The notes under the pieces were generated by a model. The model was not told the origin of the DNA, made no database searches, and saw only the letters and a list, made by a program, of their open reading frames with translations. The position numbers and the translations under genes are program-made. Positions 15,774 through 24,184 of a stretch of 64,000 nt of DNA are shown here, piece after piece; positions within the stretch are counted from its first letter, which is position 1; each line of letters starts with the position of its first letter. Source of the stretch: Exiguobacterium sp. BMC-KP (GTDB lineage: Bacteria; Bacillota; Bacilli; Exiguobacteriales; Exiguobacteriaceae); the NCBI RefSeq assembly GCF_001275385.1, contig NZ_LGIW01000015.1, forward strand, positions 744,001-808,000. The letters are read 5' to 3'.

Positions 15774-16202
15774 ATGCAACTCATCAAACCAATTAACGGT
15801 CAAAATCATTTTTGGCTGTTCGAGAAGGATGGACGGATACTCTACACGTATCACGGAATCATAGGAGAACGGTTAGAAGAACCAATGAGCGAGCAGAAGT
15901 TCTCGCGCTTTTTTAATCTGGATGCTTACATTGGGGAGCTCGTAGCAGAGAAAGAAAAAGACGGATATTCTGTCGTTCAAGAAGCAGATTACCACGAAAT
16001 TGTCGTCGAGATATTTTGTCAGGATACAGAGTATGACGTCATTTTTGAGCATCGTTCGAACATTGAAGAAGATCTCAACGGATTTCTTATTGAAATCGGC
16101 AACGGGTATTTCTTTGAAGATGATTATGGCCCAGAAGTGATCGAATTCGTCCTTCATATCGTTGAACCGTCTTATGTCGTTGAACCCGTCATTGAATATT
16201 AA
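15774..16202 (+). CDS. WGR-like N-terminal domain protein
   Basis: A 142-residue acidic protein. The first 65 residues (NGQNHFWLFEKDGRILYTYH, then AEKEKDGYSVV) follow the WGR pattern: an aromatic strand, a dG turn, then a helix ending eKxxxGY. The remainder is acidic and unknown. A second gene with the same N-terminal pattern lies at 17068. GGGAGG precedes the ATG. Placed between SUFU-like and SMI1 genes, it is probably part of the same immunity cluster. Confidence 0.5.
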   Translation: MQLIKPINGQNHFWLFEKDGRILYTYHGIIGERLEEPMSEQKFSRFFNLDAYIGELVAEKEKDGYSVVQEADYHEIVVEIFCQDTEYDVIFEHRSNIEEDLNGFLIEIGNGYFFEDDYGPEVIEFVLHIVEPSYVVEPVIEY

Positions 16203-16343
16203 AAAAACAGTATGGTGTGACACGGCTTCGGATAGGGCAGGCAAAAGTTCATTATGGCAGGCGTTTGACCGGACTTTATCCCGCAGAAAAGAACTTTAAT
16301 CGGAAAAATTAAAGACAAAAATGTATAAGAAGGAGTCATTTAG

Positions 16344-17066
16344 ATGACAGTTCAAGTCGGCTTACCAGGCGTTACGGAAGAGAGACTACAAGAAGTAGAG
16401 GCAGTACTCGGCTTCGAGCTTCCGAAAGAACTACGAAACTGGTACAAGCGCGAAAACAAGTTCAATGTCGGTGAATGGGAGTTTCATCCGATCAAGGACG
16501 AGCAGTATATCAAGCGAACATGGGACGATCTTGTTCGTGTCAATTTGACAGATGCAAAAGAGTATCCAGAAGGGTTCTTGCGGATTGCGGCGGACGGAAC
16601 AGGTGACGAACTCGGATATCAGTTACCGGACACAGAGACGATCGTCTTGTGGGACCACGATGAACAAGAGTTGTTTCCAGTAGCAGCGACATTGAATGCG
16701 TTCGTTGAAAAGGAACAACAAATGGAACAGAGTGCGGAACAAGCAGAAGACTTCTTACAGACGGTTGTTGAGACGGGTGCTGTCTATGGATTATCGAAGT
16801 TGGAACAGACGGGCTGGGCGTACTGTCCGTCGAATCAAGAGGAAACGGACGTCCTATTATTCTTTTCGACGGAAGCGGCGGCAAAAGCACTGCAAACGAA
16901 GGAATGGGCGGACTATCATCTGATTCGCTTAGACCTGGATTTGTACATGAATGGCTGGTTACCGAACATGATTAACGACGAAATGTATTGTGGCTTGAAC
17001 TGGGGACCGGAGCTCGTCGGACTTGAACTGGATCCAGAAGATGTCCTAGCAGATCTGGAGGGTTAA
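16344..17066 (+). CDS. SMI1/KNR4 - DUF2750 two-domain protein
   Basis: A 240-residue acidic cytosolic protein. Residues 5-130 are a SMI1/KNR4 (SUKH) domain: LGFELPKELRNWYKREN, then FLRIAADGTGDELGYQL, the fold most often used as an antitoxin against secreted nucleases and other toxins. Residues about 150-240 match DUF2750 (TGWAYCPS, ALQTKEWADYHLIRLDL, GLNWGPEL). An AAGGAG site precedes the ATG. Only 1 bp separates its stop from the next gene. The specific toxin partner is not visible. Confidence 0.8.
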   Translation: MTVQVGLPGVTEERLQEVEAVLGFELPKELRNWYKRENKFNVGEWEFHPIKDEQYIKRTWDDLVRVNLTDAKEYPEGFLRIAADGTGDELGYQLPDTETIVLWDHDEQELFPVAATLNAFVEKEQQMEQSAEQAEDFLQTVVETGAVYGLSKLEQTGWAYCPSNQEETDVLLFFSTEAAAKALQTKEWADYHLIRLDLDLYMNGWLPNMINDEMYCGLNWGPELVGLELDPEDVLADLEG

Positions 17067-17067
17067 C

Positions 17068-17646
17068 ATGATTCAGACACTCAGTAAACAGGTGGGTGGC
17101 ATTACGTACTTTTGGTACTTGTATCGTGATGGTCGAACAATCCAGATCTATCACGGTGTCACCGAGCAATGGAAGTTGGATCAAGATGTCAGCGATGAGA
17201 AGAAAGAACAGTACTCGACGAGGCGTCAAGCGAAACGACGGATGGAGGAACTGATTGCCGAGAAACAAGCGGAAGGATACAAGCAGGATGATATTTACGG
17301 GATGCAACCTGGACGAAAGGAACGCGAGAAGTTTCGACGACGGACGTTCTGGTTCGCCTATATCCTTATGGGACTTGGTCTGTTTCAGTTCGTGACACCG
17401 TTCTCTGTCTTACCAATTGTAGTGTTTGGAATGGGTATTCCTTTGATGCTTTTAGCTTTTCTCGGTAAAGGTTATCTTCCTACATGGCTTCGAATCGTCT
17501 GCTTCGTTAGTTACTTTTTCATGCACGTGATTCATCAGCAGGAATCGTACATCCCGTATCTTTTCCCGGTTCTTTCGATAGGCACGGGAATACTATTATG
17601 GTTTCATCTTCGAAAAACGAGACAACAAATGAAAGTGGAGCAATGA
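17068..17646 (+). CDS. WGR-like domain fused to a membrane domain
   Basis: A 192-residue protein. The N-terminal 75 residues (GGITYFWYLYRDGRTIQIYH, then IAEKQAEGYKQDD) follow the same WGR-like pattern as the gene at 15774. From about residue 90 there are four membrane helices, with a basic tail. GGAGGG sits at the end of the preceding gene, so translation is coupled. The domain may be an intracellular sensor or antitoxin anchored at the membrane; that is a guess. Confidence 0.5.
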   Translation: MIQTLSKQVGGITYFWYLYRDGRTIQIYHGVTEQWKLDQDVSDEKKEQYSTRRQAKRRMEELIAEKQAEGYKQDDIYGMQPGRKEREKFRRRTFWFAYILMGLGLFQFVTPFSVLPIVVFGMGIPLMLLAFLGKGYLPTWLRIVCFVSYFFMHVIHQQESYIPYLFPVLSIGTGILLWFHLRKTRQQMKVEQ

Positions 17647-17668
17647 CATCTTTAAAAGGAGATGAAAC

Positions 17669-17830
17669 ATGTCGCTTCTAGATAAGTTATTACAAGACCT
17701 TATCGTTTCTGATCTACCACGTCTTCACACCGCTCTTCTTGCGAAAGATCGCGGTTTGCGTAAAGTGTGGTTGGTACATATGGATAGATTCAATGAAGAA
17801 GCGAATACATGGAACTTCGGACGTTTGTGA
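17669..17830 (+). pseudogene. truncated small gene (53 codons) with possible degraded tail
   Basis: AAAAGGAGATGA precedes an ATG opening MSLLDKLLQDLIVSDLPRLH and ending NTWNFGRL-stop. The start signals are excellent but the product ends abruptly, and 170 bp of gene-free DNA in the same spacing follows, with short open stretches in other frames. It looks like the intact front of a gene whose rest has decayed; a genuine 53-residue protein is the alternative. Confidence 0.45.
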
Positions 17831-18006
17831 ATTGGTTGCTATCTACCTGTGAGAGAGAGATAGACGCTTCAGTCCTCTTGATTCATCCGCTAAAAGAATG
17901 ACTTCTGAAACCGATCTTGAATCAGTGGATCCGAGTTGGATGAAGAGAAAAAATAAGCGACTATCCGTTCCGGTATGATGGAAATCTGTAAGAAGGGTGA
18001 TGCACC

Positions 18007-19179
18007 ATGAAAAAGCTAGGGACGTTTACAAGTCACAAAGGGAATCTGATCGTCTCGGATCCAGCTTTCCTTGAGCCGGATGTAGAATACAACGTGACGA
18101 TTCCGGTTAAACAAGGTTCGATTTGGACGATCTTCTATGACGAAGATGAGTTCGAATCAATCAATTTGCTTTACCTAACAGTGAATAAAGAAACGGAGAT
18201 GGCTCCACCGGATTTTGAGCCGCTATCCGATCTAGTCGTCGTCGATTCAGCGCAGCTCGTCGTCATGAACACAGCGGATTACGGGAGACGGGAAGCCATC
18301 GATTGGGAGATTCGAAATACGCTGGAGTTCGACGAAGAAATCGACCCGTTCTATATCGCAATTTCAGACGAAATGATGGAAGACGAGATTTTCCTGTTTC
18401 CGTTCGGTGTCGCCGTTCAGTTAATGGGGGACGGGCACTATGAAGTCCTCGTCCGACGAGAAGACGAGAACGTGACAGGGATTGCGATCGTCCTCGGAGA
18501 ACATGAGGCTTTTAAAGAAAACGATGACGAGGAAGAAATATCGCTGGAAGACGTCGAAGTTCCACGACTGAATCATCAGAACACTGCTTTGCCAGATGAT
18601 GTTTTTCTTACGAATATCCTTCAGGCGATGCGACTATTTTATGTGAACGATCAAAAATCCTTGAAATACAGTATTCCAATCGAAGATGAGAAGGTGGAGC
18701 ACAAGCTGTATTCGTATGATTATTCATCCTCCATCCAAAACTATCAAGTGTCCGTGGAGAGTCCTTGTCCAGAAGCTCGCATCCAATCATTCGAGACCAA
18801 TCATTTTGTGATTCCGGAGTGGTATAAAGGTATTTTGAGAGTCTGTAACGGTGTGAGTTTTTCCGAAGAATTGAACTTAAACGGTATTCCGTTGACGAGT
18901 TGGAACGGGTTATCGCATGAGATCCAAGGCAATCTCTCGGATAGTCTCGATGAATACGCGTTAACCGAGTTCGATGCAATCCGCGACAAGTATTTCTTTT
19001 TTGGTTCGTCGTTTAAACAGGACGAATACTATGCGGTGTTGAAAGAGCGTCCGGACGAAGCCGTCTATTGCTTCGACTATAGAACGTTGAAACTCAAACC
19101 GAAGGCAACGACTTTCCAAGATATCTTCCGTGATGCGTGGCGCGCGTGTAATCTGAAAGCACTCCATAAAAGAATGTGA
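18007..19179 (+). CDS. two-domain immunity-type protein with C-terminal SMI1/KNR4
   Basis: A 390-residue acidic cytosolic protein. Residues 1-160 (GTFTSHKGNLIVSDPAFL, then GVAVQLMGDGHYEVLVRR) are a beta-rich domain reminiscent of DUF4241. An acidic linker (about 170-185) leads to a SMI1/KNR4-like domain at about 195-385 (FVIPEWYKGILRVCNGVSF; FFFGSSFKQDEYYAVL; VYCFDYRTLKL). Fusions of immunity domains are typical of immunity arrays. AGAAGGGTGA precedes the ATG. The SMI1 call is firm; the first domain is tentative. Confidence 0.65.
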   Translation: MKKLGTFTSHKGNLIVSDPAFLEPDVEYNVTIPVKQGSIWTIFYDEDEFESINLLYLTVNKETEMAPPDFEPLSDLVVVDSAQLVVMNTADYGRREAIDWEIRNTLEFDEEIDPFYIAISDEMMEDEIFLFPFGVAVQLMGDGHYEVLVRREDENVTGIAIVLGEHEAFKENDDEEEISLEDVEVPRLNHQNTALPDDVFLTNILQAMRLFYVNDQKSLKYSIPIEDEKVEHKLYSYDYSSSIQNYQVSVESPCPEARIQSFETNHFVIPEWYKGILRVCNGVSFSEELNLNGIPLTSWNGLSHEIQGNLSDSLDEYALTEFDAIRDKYFFFGSSFKQDEYYAVLKERPDEAVYCFDYRTLKLKPKATTFQDIFRDAWRACNLKALHKRM

Positions 19180-19189
19180 GGATAATCTC

Positions 19190-19669
19190 ATGAAAATAAT
19201 CTATTACCGTGAAGACTTGCTCGCACTCGAAGACCCTTTTGAATATGAGGTGGGATTACCGATTCGCATCAGAGAACTGCCGACTTCCGTCATCGAAGAA
19301 GAGATTCCGGATAGCCGGGAACAATTAGATCGTCTTCTAAAAGAGGGCTATACATTGGTCATTCAAAAACCGCGAATTCCGAATCCTCCTGTATTCGCGG
19401 GGTTACATGTGATAGCAAAGAATACGATTATGAAATTGTATATCTACCAGGCAAATCATTGTGAGGATGCGTTATGGGAGGTTCTGTCCGAGAATGAATA
19501 CGATCGGCACTGGGCATCCTTTTTATTGAAAAAAATCGAAGATGTCAGATTCGAATTGCCTTACACGCAACCATCACAACACTCACTCAGACTCACTCAT
19601 CTTGGTACGAATCAACTCGTGTATCTACAGTTTGAAACGTATCAAAGCGTATCGTGTCAGTGGGGTTGA
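19190..19669 (+). CDS. cytosolic protein of unknown function in the immunity cluster
   Basis: A 159-residue soluble protein, 10 bp after the SMI1 fusion gene, with GAGGAT before its ATG. It contains PNPPVFAGLHVIAKNTIMKL and a C-terminal LTHLGTNQLVYLQFETYQSV strand region. No family recognised. Co-transcription with 18007-19179 is likely from the spacing; an immunity role is inferred from that. Confidence 0.5.
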   Translation: MKIIYYREDLLALEDPFEYEVGLPIRIRELPTSVIEEEIPDSREQLDRLLKEGYTLVIQKPRIPNPPVFAGLHVIAKNTIMKLYIYQANHCEDALWEVLSENEYDRHWASFLLKKIEDVRFELPYTQPSQHSLRLTHLGTNQLVYLQFETYQSVSCQWG

Positions 19670-19941
19670 TAAAAACTAAAATATGAAAGGGCGAATAAAT
19701 CAAAAAAGCTAATTGAGACAGACGATCCTTCAAGACAAATGTATTAGGATATATCTAAAATAATTATGTGAACGCTTAGTAATTAAGGAGAAAGAAATGA
19801 ATTAAATGTAATTTTTTGATTTAGCGATAATTTAATTGAATTGGTAATTTAATTATGTAATTATATAAAAATAGGAAAAATATAATATATTTATGTATAT
19901 AAAAGTAAAAAGAAGTAGAGAAAGAGGCGTTAAGGAAGAAG
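19670..19941. other. very AT-rich gap with a two-codon reading frame
   Basis: About 270 bp, strongly A/T rich compared with flanks. AAGGAG (19785-19790) is followed 6 nt later by ATG AAT TAA, a start-codon-stop unit with good spacing. Whether this is a leftover translation start or a regulatory minimal ORF is unclear. No other feature seen. Confidence 0.35.
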
Positions 19942-20139
19942 ATGAAAAATCGATTTTTAGAGAGTGTTTTTGTAGCAATATTTATTATGGTTTTCTTTTT
20001 AATTTTCAAAGGGGTACCGGGAACGGCTGATATTTGGGTCGAATATGGAATTAAGTCTATAGGAATCGCTTTTCTTTTATTTATCATAGAAGGTTCTTTT
20101 TTTAAAAAGTCACCTCGTAAATATCCATCAAATGAATGA
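19942..20139 (+). CDS. small two-helix membrane protein
   Basis: A 65-residue protein with a short basic N-terminus and two membrane helices (about 8-24 and 35-53), ending in a charged tail KKSPRKYPSNE. AAGGAAG is upstream of the ATG. Ends near a strong bidirectional terminator. Function unknown. Confidence 0.5.
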   Translation: MKNRFLESVFVAIFIMVFFLIFKGVPGTADIWVEYGIKSIGIAFLLFIIEGSFFKKSPRKYPSNE

Positions 20140-20183
20140 TGAACGATAATCATAGTTTATGTCCTATATTGCTATATCAGGTG

Positions 20184-20234
20184 ATAAGCAACGTTTTCTC
20201 ACTACATTTAGTGAAATAACGTTGCTTATTTTTA
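20184..20234. terminator. bidirectional terminator
   Basis: 12-bp perfect arms ATAAGCAACGTT / AACGTTGCTTAT with an inner TTCACTA / TAGTGAA stem and T-rich end. It separates the convergent small membrane gene and the DUF2268 lipoprotein gene. Confidence 0.8.
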
Positions 20235-21182
20235 TTGTTGAAGTAATTTTTGATAGGTGTAGCCTTCTAAGAGATCGTCTTCCGTTGCAAATGACCATTC
20301 TTTAATCGAAGCATTCGGATGGGATGAAATGTAATGATCGATGATGTCTCGACCGAGATTATAGTTACTCCAGCGGGGAAGCTTTTTTTCAGTATTACCA
20401 TCTATCATATCTTCATAAGAGGCTTCACCGCTGTGTATCAATTGTGCAACATGCTTTTTCGTTGAAGTGTCCATTGGAATAGCCCATGGTGGCTTCATAC
20501 CTTTAAGGATACGCTCAGCAAAGGCATCCGCCTTTCCTTCAACGATGGCGGAATCGAGTACGTTATTCATTTGATATTCAGGTCGATCCTGAAGAATCAA
20601 GTGATGATATTCATGGGCAATCGTATACGCTAAGACATTCTCATCAAAGTCAGAGTCTAGATATAAGATAAACGTATCTTTATAAGCCGCTGCCGCTACG
20701 CCTCCCATCGATTCAGTCATTCGGATGTACTCCGAATTGAGAGGTGCAATGAAGATCGTGCTTTTTTTCTTCGGGAGAACGTCATGAGCAATAGTGTAGT
20801 TTTTGGTAATGATTTTTTTGATGTCATCTTGACGTTTGAATAAGGCGTCGATTCGATCGAGTAGCGCTTCGGGATAAGCCGTTGATTGCAACATGAAGTA
20901 CTCTTTTAAAGAGGTTGGATCAAACTGCTCTTGTTTTCCAACGCGATCGATCTCATGAAGTACGTATTTCGCATAATTTTTTTTACTACATTCAGAATCG
21001 AATGCTTCAAGCGAGGCATTTAAGTATTTTTGATAAGAGACATATAGTGGAACGATGTTCAGTTCACTGTCTTGGTCGATCTTTACGGTCTCTGCTCGGG
21101 CTTGATCATTTGACGGTTCTTCCTTACATGCGGATAGAATCAATAAAGGGATACAGATAATGGGTACGATTAAGCGTTTCAA
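20232..21182 (-). CDS. lipoprotein metalloprotease-like protein (DUF2268 type), paralogue
   Basis: A 316-residue lipoprotein (ILSAC, Cys19) with the zinc motif HEYHH at about 190-194, followed by IVEGKADAFAERIL. It is the second copy of the family at 10019-10996: same size, lipobox, HEYxH and a C-terminal LPRWSNYNLGRDI-like block. Overall identity looks low, so the two diverged long ago or came separately. TTG at 21182 is 7 nt after AAGGATGA; the ATG at 21221 lies before this site. Confidence 0.75.
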   Translation of the reverse strand: MKRLIVPIICIPLLILSACKEEPSNDQARAETVKIDQDSELNIVPLYVSYQKYLNASLEAFDSECSKKNYAKYVLHEIDRVGKQEQFDPTSLKEYFMLQSTAYPEALLDRIDALFKRQDDIKKIITKNYTIAHDVLPKKKSTIFIAPLNSEYIRMTESMGGVAAAAYKDTFILYLDSDFDENVLAYTIAHEYHHLILQDRPEYQMNNVLDSAIVEGKADAFAERILKGMKPPWAIPMDTSTKKHVAQLIHSGEASYEDMIDGNTEKKLPRWSNYNLGRDIIDHYISSHPNASIKEWSFATEDDLLEGYTYQKLLQQ

Positions 21183-21332
21183 CTTACGATCATCCTTTCG
21201 ATCATGTACTAAAATCAACATGTTACTGTGGTAGTGTACTTATGATATTTTTATGAAACTCAGACTGATTGTAGATCGTAAATGGATAAATAACACGACA
21301 TCTATTCATACAAAAGAAAGGAGTGCATGATC

Positions 21333-21656
21333 TTGAACGAATCCATCGTTTATTTTGTGATCCTAGTCCCCATGGTAGTGTTTGCGATCGTTTTATCCAG
21401 AGGAAAGGGCGGCTCATTGCTTGCAGGATATAATACGATGTCAGATAGTAAAAAGGAAACATATGACGAAGTCGCTTTATGTAAATTCATGGGGAAGATG
21501 ATGTATGGGATTAGTTTTAGCCTATTACTAATTGCATTTAGTGAGATATCTGGGTATTCATTTTTATTTATAGTAGGCTTCGTTCTACTCTTGTTTTTTA
21601 TCATCTTTGCAGGCGTCTATGCGAATACGAAGGATCGATTTAAAAAAGGGATGTAA
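21333..21656 (+). CDS. DUF3784 membrane protein
   Basis: A 107-residue protein with three membrane helices and the DUF3784 signature GKGGSLLAGYNTMSDSKKET followed by YDEVALCKFMG between the first and second helices. Function unknown; members are common in Firmicutes. TTG at 21333 is 9 nt after AGAAAGGAG; the ATG at 21327 is only 3 nt away. Confidence 0.75.
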   Translation: MNESIVYFVILVPMVVFAIVLSRGKGGSLLAGYNTMSDSKKETYDEVALCKFMGKMMYGISFSLLLIAFSEISGYSFLFIVGFVLLLFFIIFAGVYANTKDRFKKGM

Positions 21657-21678
21657 CTCCGTTCATATCAGCAAGCCT

Positions 21679-22359
21679 TTAGTCATTTAAATCATAATGT
21701 AATTTAGAAAAAGACCGACTAATCTTAAAATCAAAGTCAACCAACGTTTGTACATCATCATTTTTTCTGCGATAAAGTTCTTTCATGAATTGTAAGAAGA
21801 TGTAGCGACATGTGTATAAATCGTCTCCTATGTCTTCTCGCATCGCTGCGTAATCAATCTCCTCACCTAGCGAATCATACACGATCGTCTCGAACTCCAG
21901 ATTCGTATGCCACATGAAATCTAAAAACCCCTGTAGGACTGCTTTTGTATATGTCTCTAGTGAAAAGGTAGCCAAGAGTTGATTTTGATAATGAAATTCT
22001 ACTAGTTTTTTTCGATAGAAAAATCGAAGGATGGAATGGTTAGAAATTTCTTCGTTTTCATATGGAAGTGTCCAATCGAATTTTTCGATGTGATGTAAAT
22101 CGTTTGTGGATATGCTTTTTATCAATGCATGCCAAAACAGGTATAGCTCACTCACTGATGTGTTAAAAGGGAGAGGTGCCCCCTCTATACAAAAGACGAC
22201 TTTTCCGGCAGGATATCCGCCAGCTCGACCAAAAGCGTAATTAAAGACAGTGTTGTCGATGAGATCGGTCATCTCTACGAATCCTGGATAGGTTTGATAC
22301 ATATCGAGCTCTTCTTTTTCAGGCGGAATTTCAAGATAGCTTTTAATTTCAAGATCCAT
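21679..22359 (-). CDS. acidic cytosolic protein of unknown function
   Basis: A 226-residue protein without signal or membrane segment; rich in acidic and aromatic residues (DNTVFNYAFGRAGGYPAGKV, LFWHALIKSI, GFLDFMWHTNLEFE). AGAAAGGACG precedes its ATG. I do not recognise the family. Size, charge and position at the edge of the accessory region are compatible with another immunity-type protein. Confidence 0.5.
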   Translation of the reverse strand: MDLEIKSYLEIPPEKEELDMYQTYPGFVEMTDLIDNTVFNYAFGRAGGYPAGKVVFCIEGAPLPFNTSVSELYLFWHALIKSISTNDLHHIEKFDWTLPYENEEISNHSILRFFYRKKLVEFHYQNQLLATFSLETYTKAVLQGFLDFMWHTNLEFETIVYDSLGEEIDYAAMREDIGDDLYTCRYIFLQFMKELYRRKNDDVQTLVDFDFKISRSFSKLHYDLND

Positions 22360-22433
22360 AAAAACGTCCTTTCTGTTATCTCAGTGTGGTAGAAGATTTT
22401 TACAAGATTGCTTTCGTCGCTCACTAGGGTGTA

Positions 22434-22901
22434 CTAAGCTTCTTCAATATTGTAGGCAAAAATATGTAGGGGCGGGTCCTTAGTCTCAATCGTTTCGACC
22501 AGTGTCCAACCTAATTTTTTATAATATGCAGAAGCATTATCTGTTTTTAGGTAGATTGTTTGGATTTGTCGTGACTTCGCGTAAATGATTAATTGATCGA
22601 TGAGTTGTTGTCCGATGCCTTGACTTCGATAGGCATTTTCGACAACTAAAGAAGCGATCCAAGGCGAATAGGCGGGGCGTTCTTTCAAGTCATGTTCAAA
22701 CAGGGAGACGGTTCCTACACATGTTAAATCGTTTAAAGCCACGAATGTCACAGGGTACGATTCATTTGGGTGATTTTCTAAAAATGTTTTCACTTCTTCG
22801 AAGGTTGTCGTCCCTTGTTTCTTTTGAATGAATTCGACATGAATCATGTTAGCGACAACTTCTAGATATTCAGGACGCTTAAAAAGCGTATCAATGATCA
22901 T
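22434..22901 (-). CDS. GNAT acetyltransferase
   Basis: A 155-residue N-acetyltransferase with a good acetyl-CoA motif (LVVENAYRSQGIGQQLIDQL) and C-terminal YYKKLGWTLVE. Substrate unknown. AGAAGGGAAA is upstream. Follows the 21679-22359 gene divergently in position but on the same strand with a 74-bp gap. Confidence 0.8.
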   Translation of the reverse strand: MIIDTLFKRPEYLEVVANMIHVEFIQKKQGTTTFEEVKTFLENHPNESYPVTFVALNDLTCVGTVSLFEHDLKERPAYSPWIASLVVENAYRSQGIGQQLIDQLIIYAKSRQIQTIYLKTDNASAYYKKLGWTLVETIETKDPPLHIFAYNIEEA

Positions 22902-23028
22902 GGTTTTATTTCCCTTCTACAGTGAGTTAACTATTATCGGACATGTGCGTTAAAAATATATCGATTTCTGTCAGTCAAAACATACATGTAGTAACACTAT
23001 CATTCATAAGAAAATAAGGAGAACTGGA

Positions 23029-23640
23029 ATGAACTTAAAACAATACTTACAAAACAATTATGGAAGTGTGAATTTATTTGACCGATCCTTCGTCAAGAAA
23101 GATTTAGTATTGCACGTAGACTTAGTGAGAGATCTTTATCAGTTAAAGGAAAATTCAGATGAAATCAATATTGATTACTTCCATCAAGTGTATAAAAAGT
23201 CGATTGAACTGTTTGATGATATCTTCCAAGAGGAGGATCAACTTTATTTAGTCACTCACGTGAGAAGTGAACAGGGATATTATCAAAAGACAGCGACAAA
23301 AGTGCTTCGTCAGTTGAAGCGTAAAGAAGATAAATACAGAGTAAAGTATGTAGAGAAAGTGATGGATGAAGAAGAGCAAGTGGTCGAATATGCCGTTTTA
23401 TTACCGAACAAAAAAGCATTAGAATACAAGCGTTTAATCAAAGCGATTTGCAATCAGGATTTCCCAACGCTACAACCAAGATTTCATCAAACCTATACAT
23501 ATTATCCGGAAGTCTTTTTCGTGAACGTAGATCGAAAGATCATCATGAATCTTTATGATGATCGCGGTTGTTTCCTTCTATTTGGCGATACAAAAACGTA
23601 TAACATGTTTATGAATACATATCGTAATGATATTAGTTAA
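23029..23640 (+). CDS. DUF3885 domain protein
   Basis: A 203-residue cytosolic protein. The C-terminal block FFVNVDRKIIMNLYDDRGCF is the DUF3885 signature. Such proteins occur as immunity-type genes and as free-standing proteins; function unknown. The start is supported by AAGGAGAAC upstream. Confidence 0.7.
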   Translation: MNLKQYLQNNYGSVNLFDRSFVKKDLVLHVDLVRDLYQLKENSDEINIDYFHQVYKKSIELFDDIFQEEDQLYLVTHVRSEQGYYQKTATKVLRQLKRKEDKYRVKYVEKVMDEEEQVVEYAVLLPNKKALEYKRLIKAICNQDFPTLQPRFHQTYTYYPEVFFVNVDRKIIMNLYDDRGCFLLFGDTKTYNMFMNTYRNDIS

Positions 23641-23674
23641 TCGTAAACCGTATCTTCATCGCTTCACGAAATAC

Positions 23675-23914
23675 TTAAGCTAGTGCTAAGAAGCCAATCA
23701 CTGAAAAAATGAAAAAGATCAATAAAGAGGTGAGTAGCGTTAACGCGAGAATTTTACCTGTGTTTTTTAGACTTAGAATGACTGTCACTAAGGCGAGTGT
23801 TATACCCGCTACCATATAATTAGTTCCCCAAAAACCATTGAAAGGCAAGAACTTGAACGATATAAAAGTAAAGACGACGATTCCTATCGAGATCCATCCT
23901 AGATGTTTCCGCAT
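23675..23914 (-). CDS. small membrane protein, paralogue B
   Basis: A 79-residue three-helix protein (MRKHLGWISIGIVVFTFIS) that aligns along its whole length with the protein at 11274-11516, sharing LGWISIG, NGFWG and the hydrophobic C-terminal helix. GAGGAGGT precedes the ATG. Function unknown. Confidence 0.6.
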   Translation of the reverse strand: MRKHLGWISIGIVVFTFISFKFLPFNGFWGTNYMVAGITLALVTVILSLKNTGKILALTLLTSLLIFFIFSVIGFLALA

Positions 23915-24140
23915 AAACTACCTCCTCTTAAAATTTATATATATAGACATAATTTGGTTCTTTTTAAGTATAACATTACAAATGTTGGTGGATAAAGAGT
24001 TTTGCAGTAGTCGCTTCCATATAGCCTGCTTAAAAGGCTTATCATACAAAGAGGTGACGATTGATTGATCGTCGGAAGTCAGCTCGTCAAGGGACTTACG
24101 AACAAGCAGGATACAATGGAATAGTCATCGATCAATAAAG

Positions 24141-24170
24141 AATCCCTCACTCGATTCAGAATGAGGGATT
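24141..24170. terminator. terminator of the glyoxalase operon
   Basis: 9-bp arms AATCCCTCA / TGAGGGATT with a 12-nt loop; it lies just after the minus-strand operon. The 225 bp to its right of the small membrane gene (23915-24140) holds no supportable gene, only a short open stretch after GAGGTG at 24055. Confidence 0.6.
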
Positions 24171-24184
24171 GCGTCGTTTCATCA

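Noticed and set aside
24055-24140. 25-codon frame after GAGGTG
   Set aside because: Too short, poor spacing and no likeness to any protein I know.
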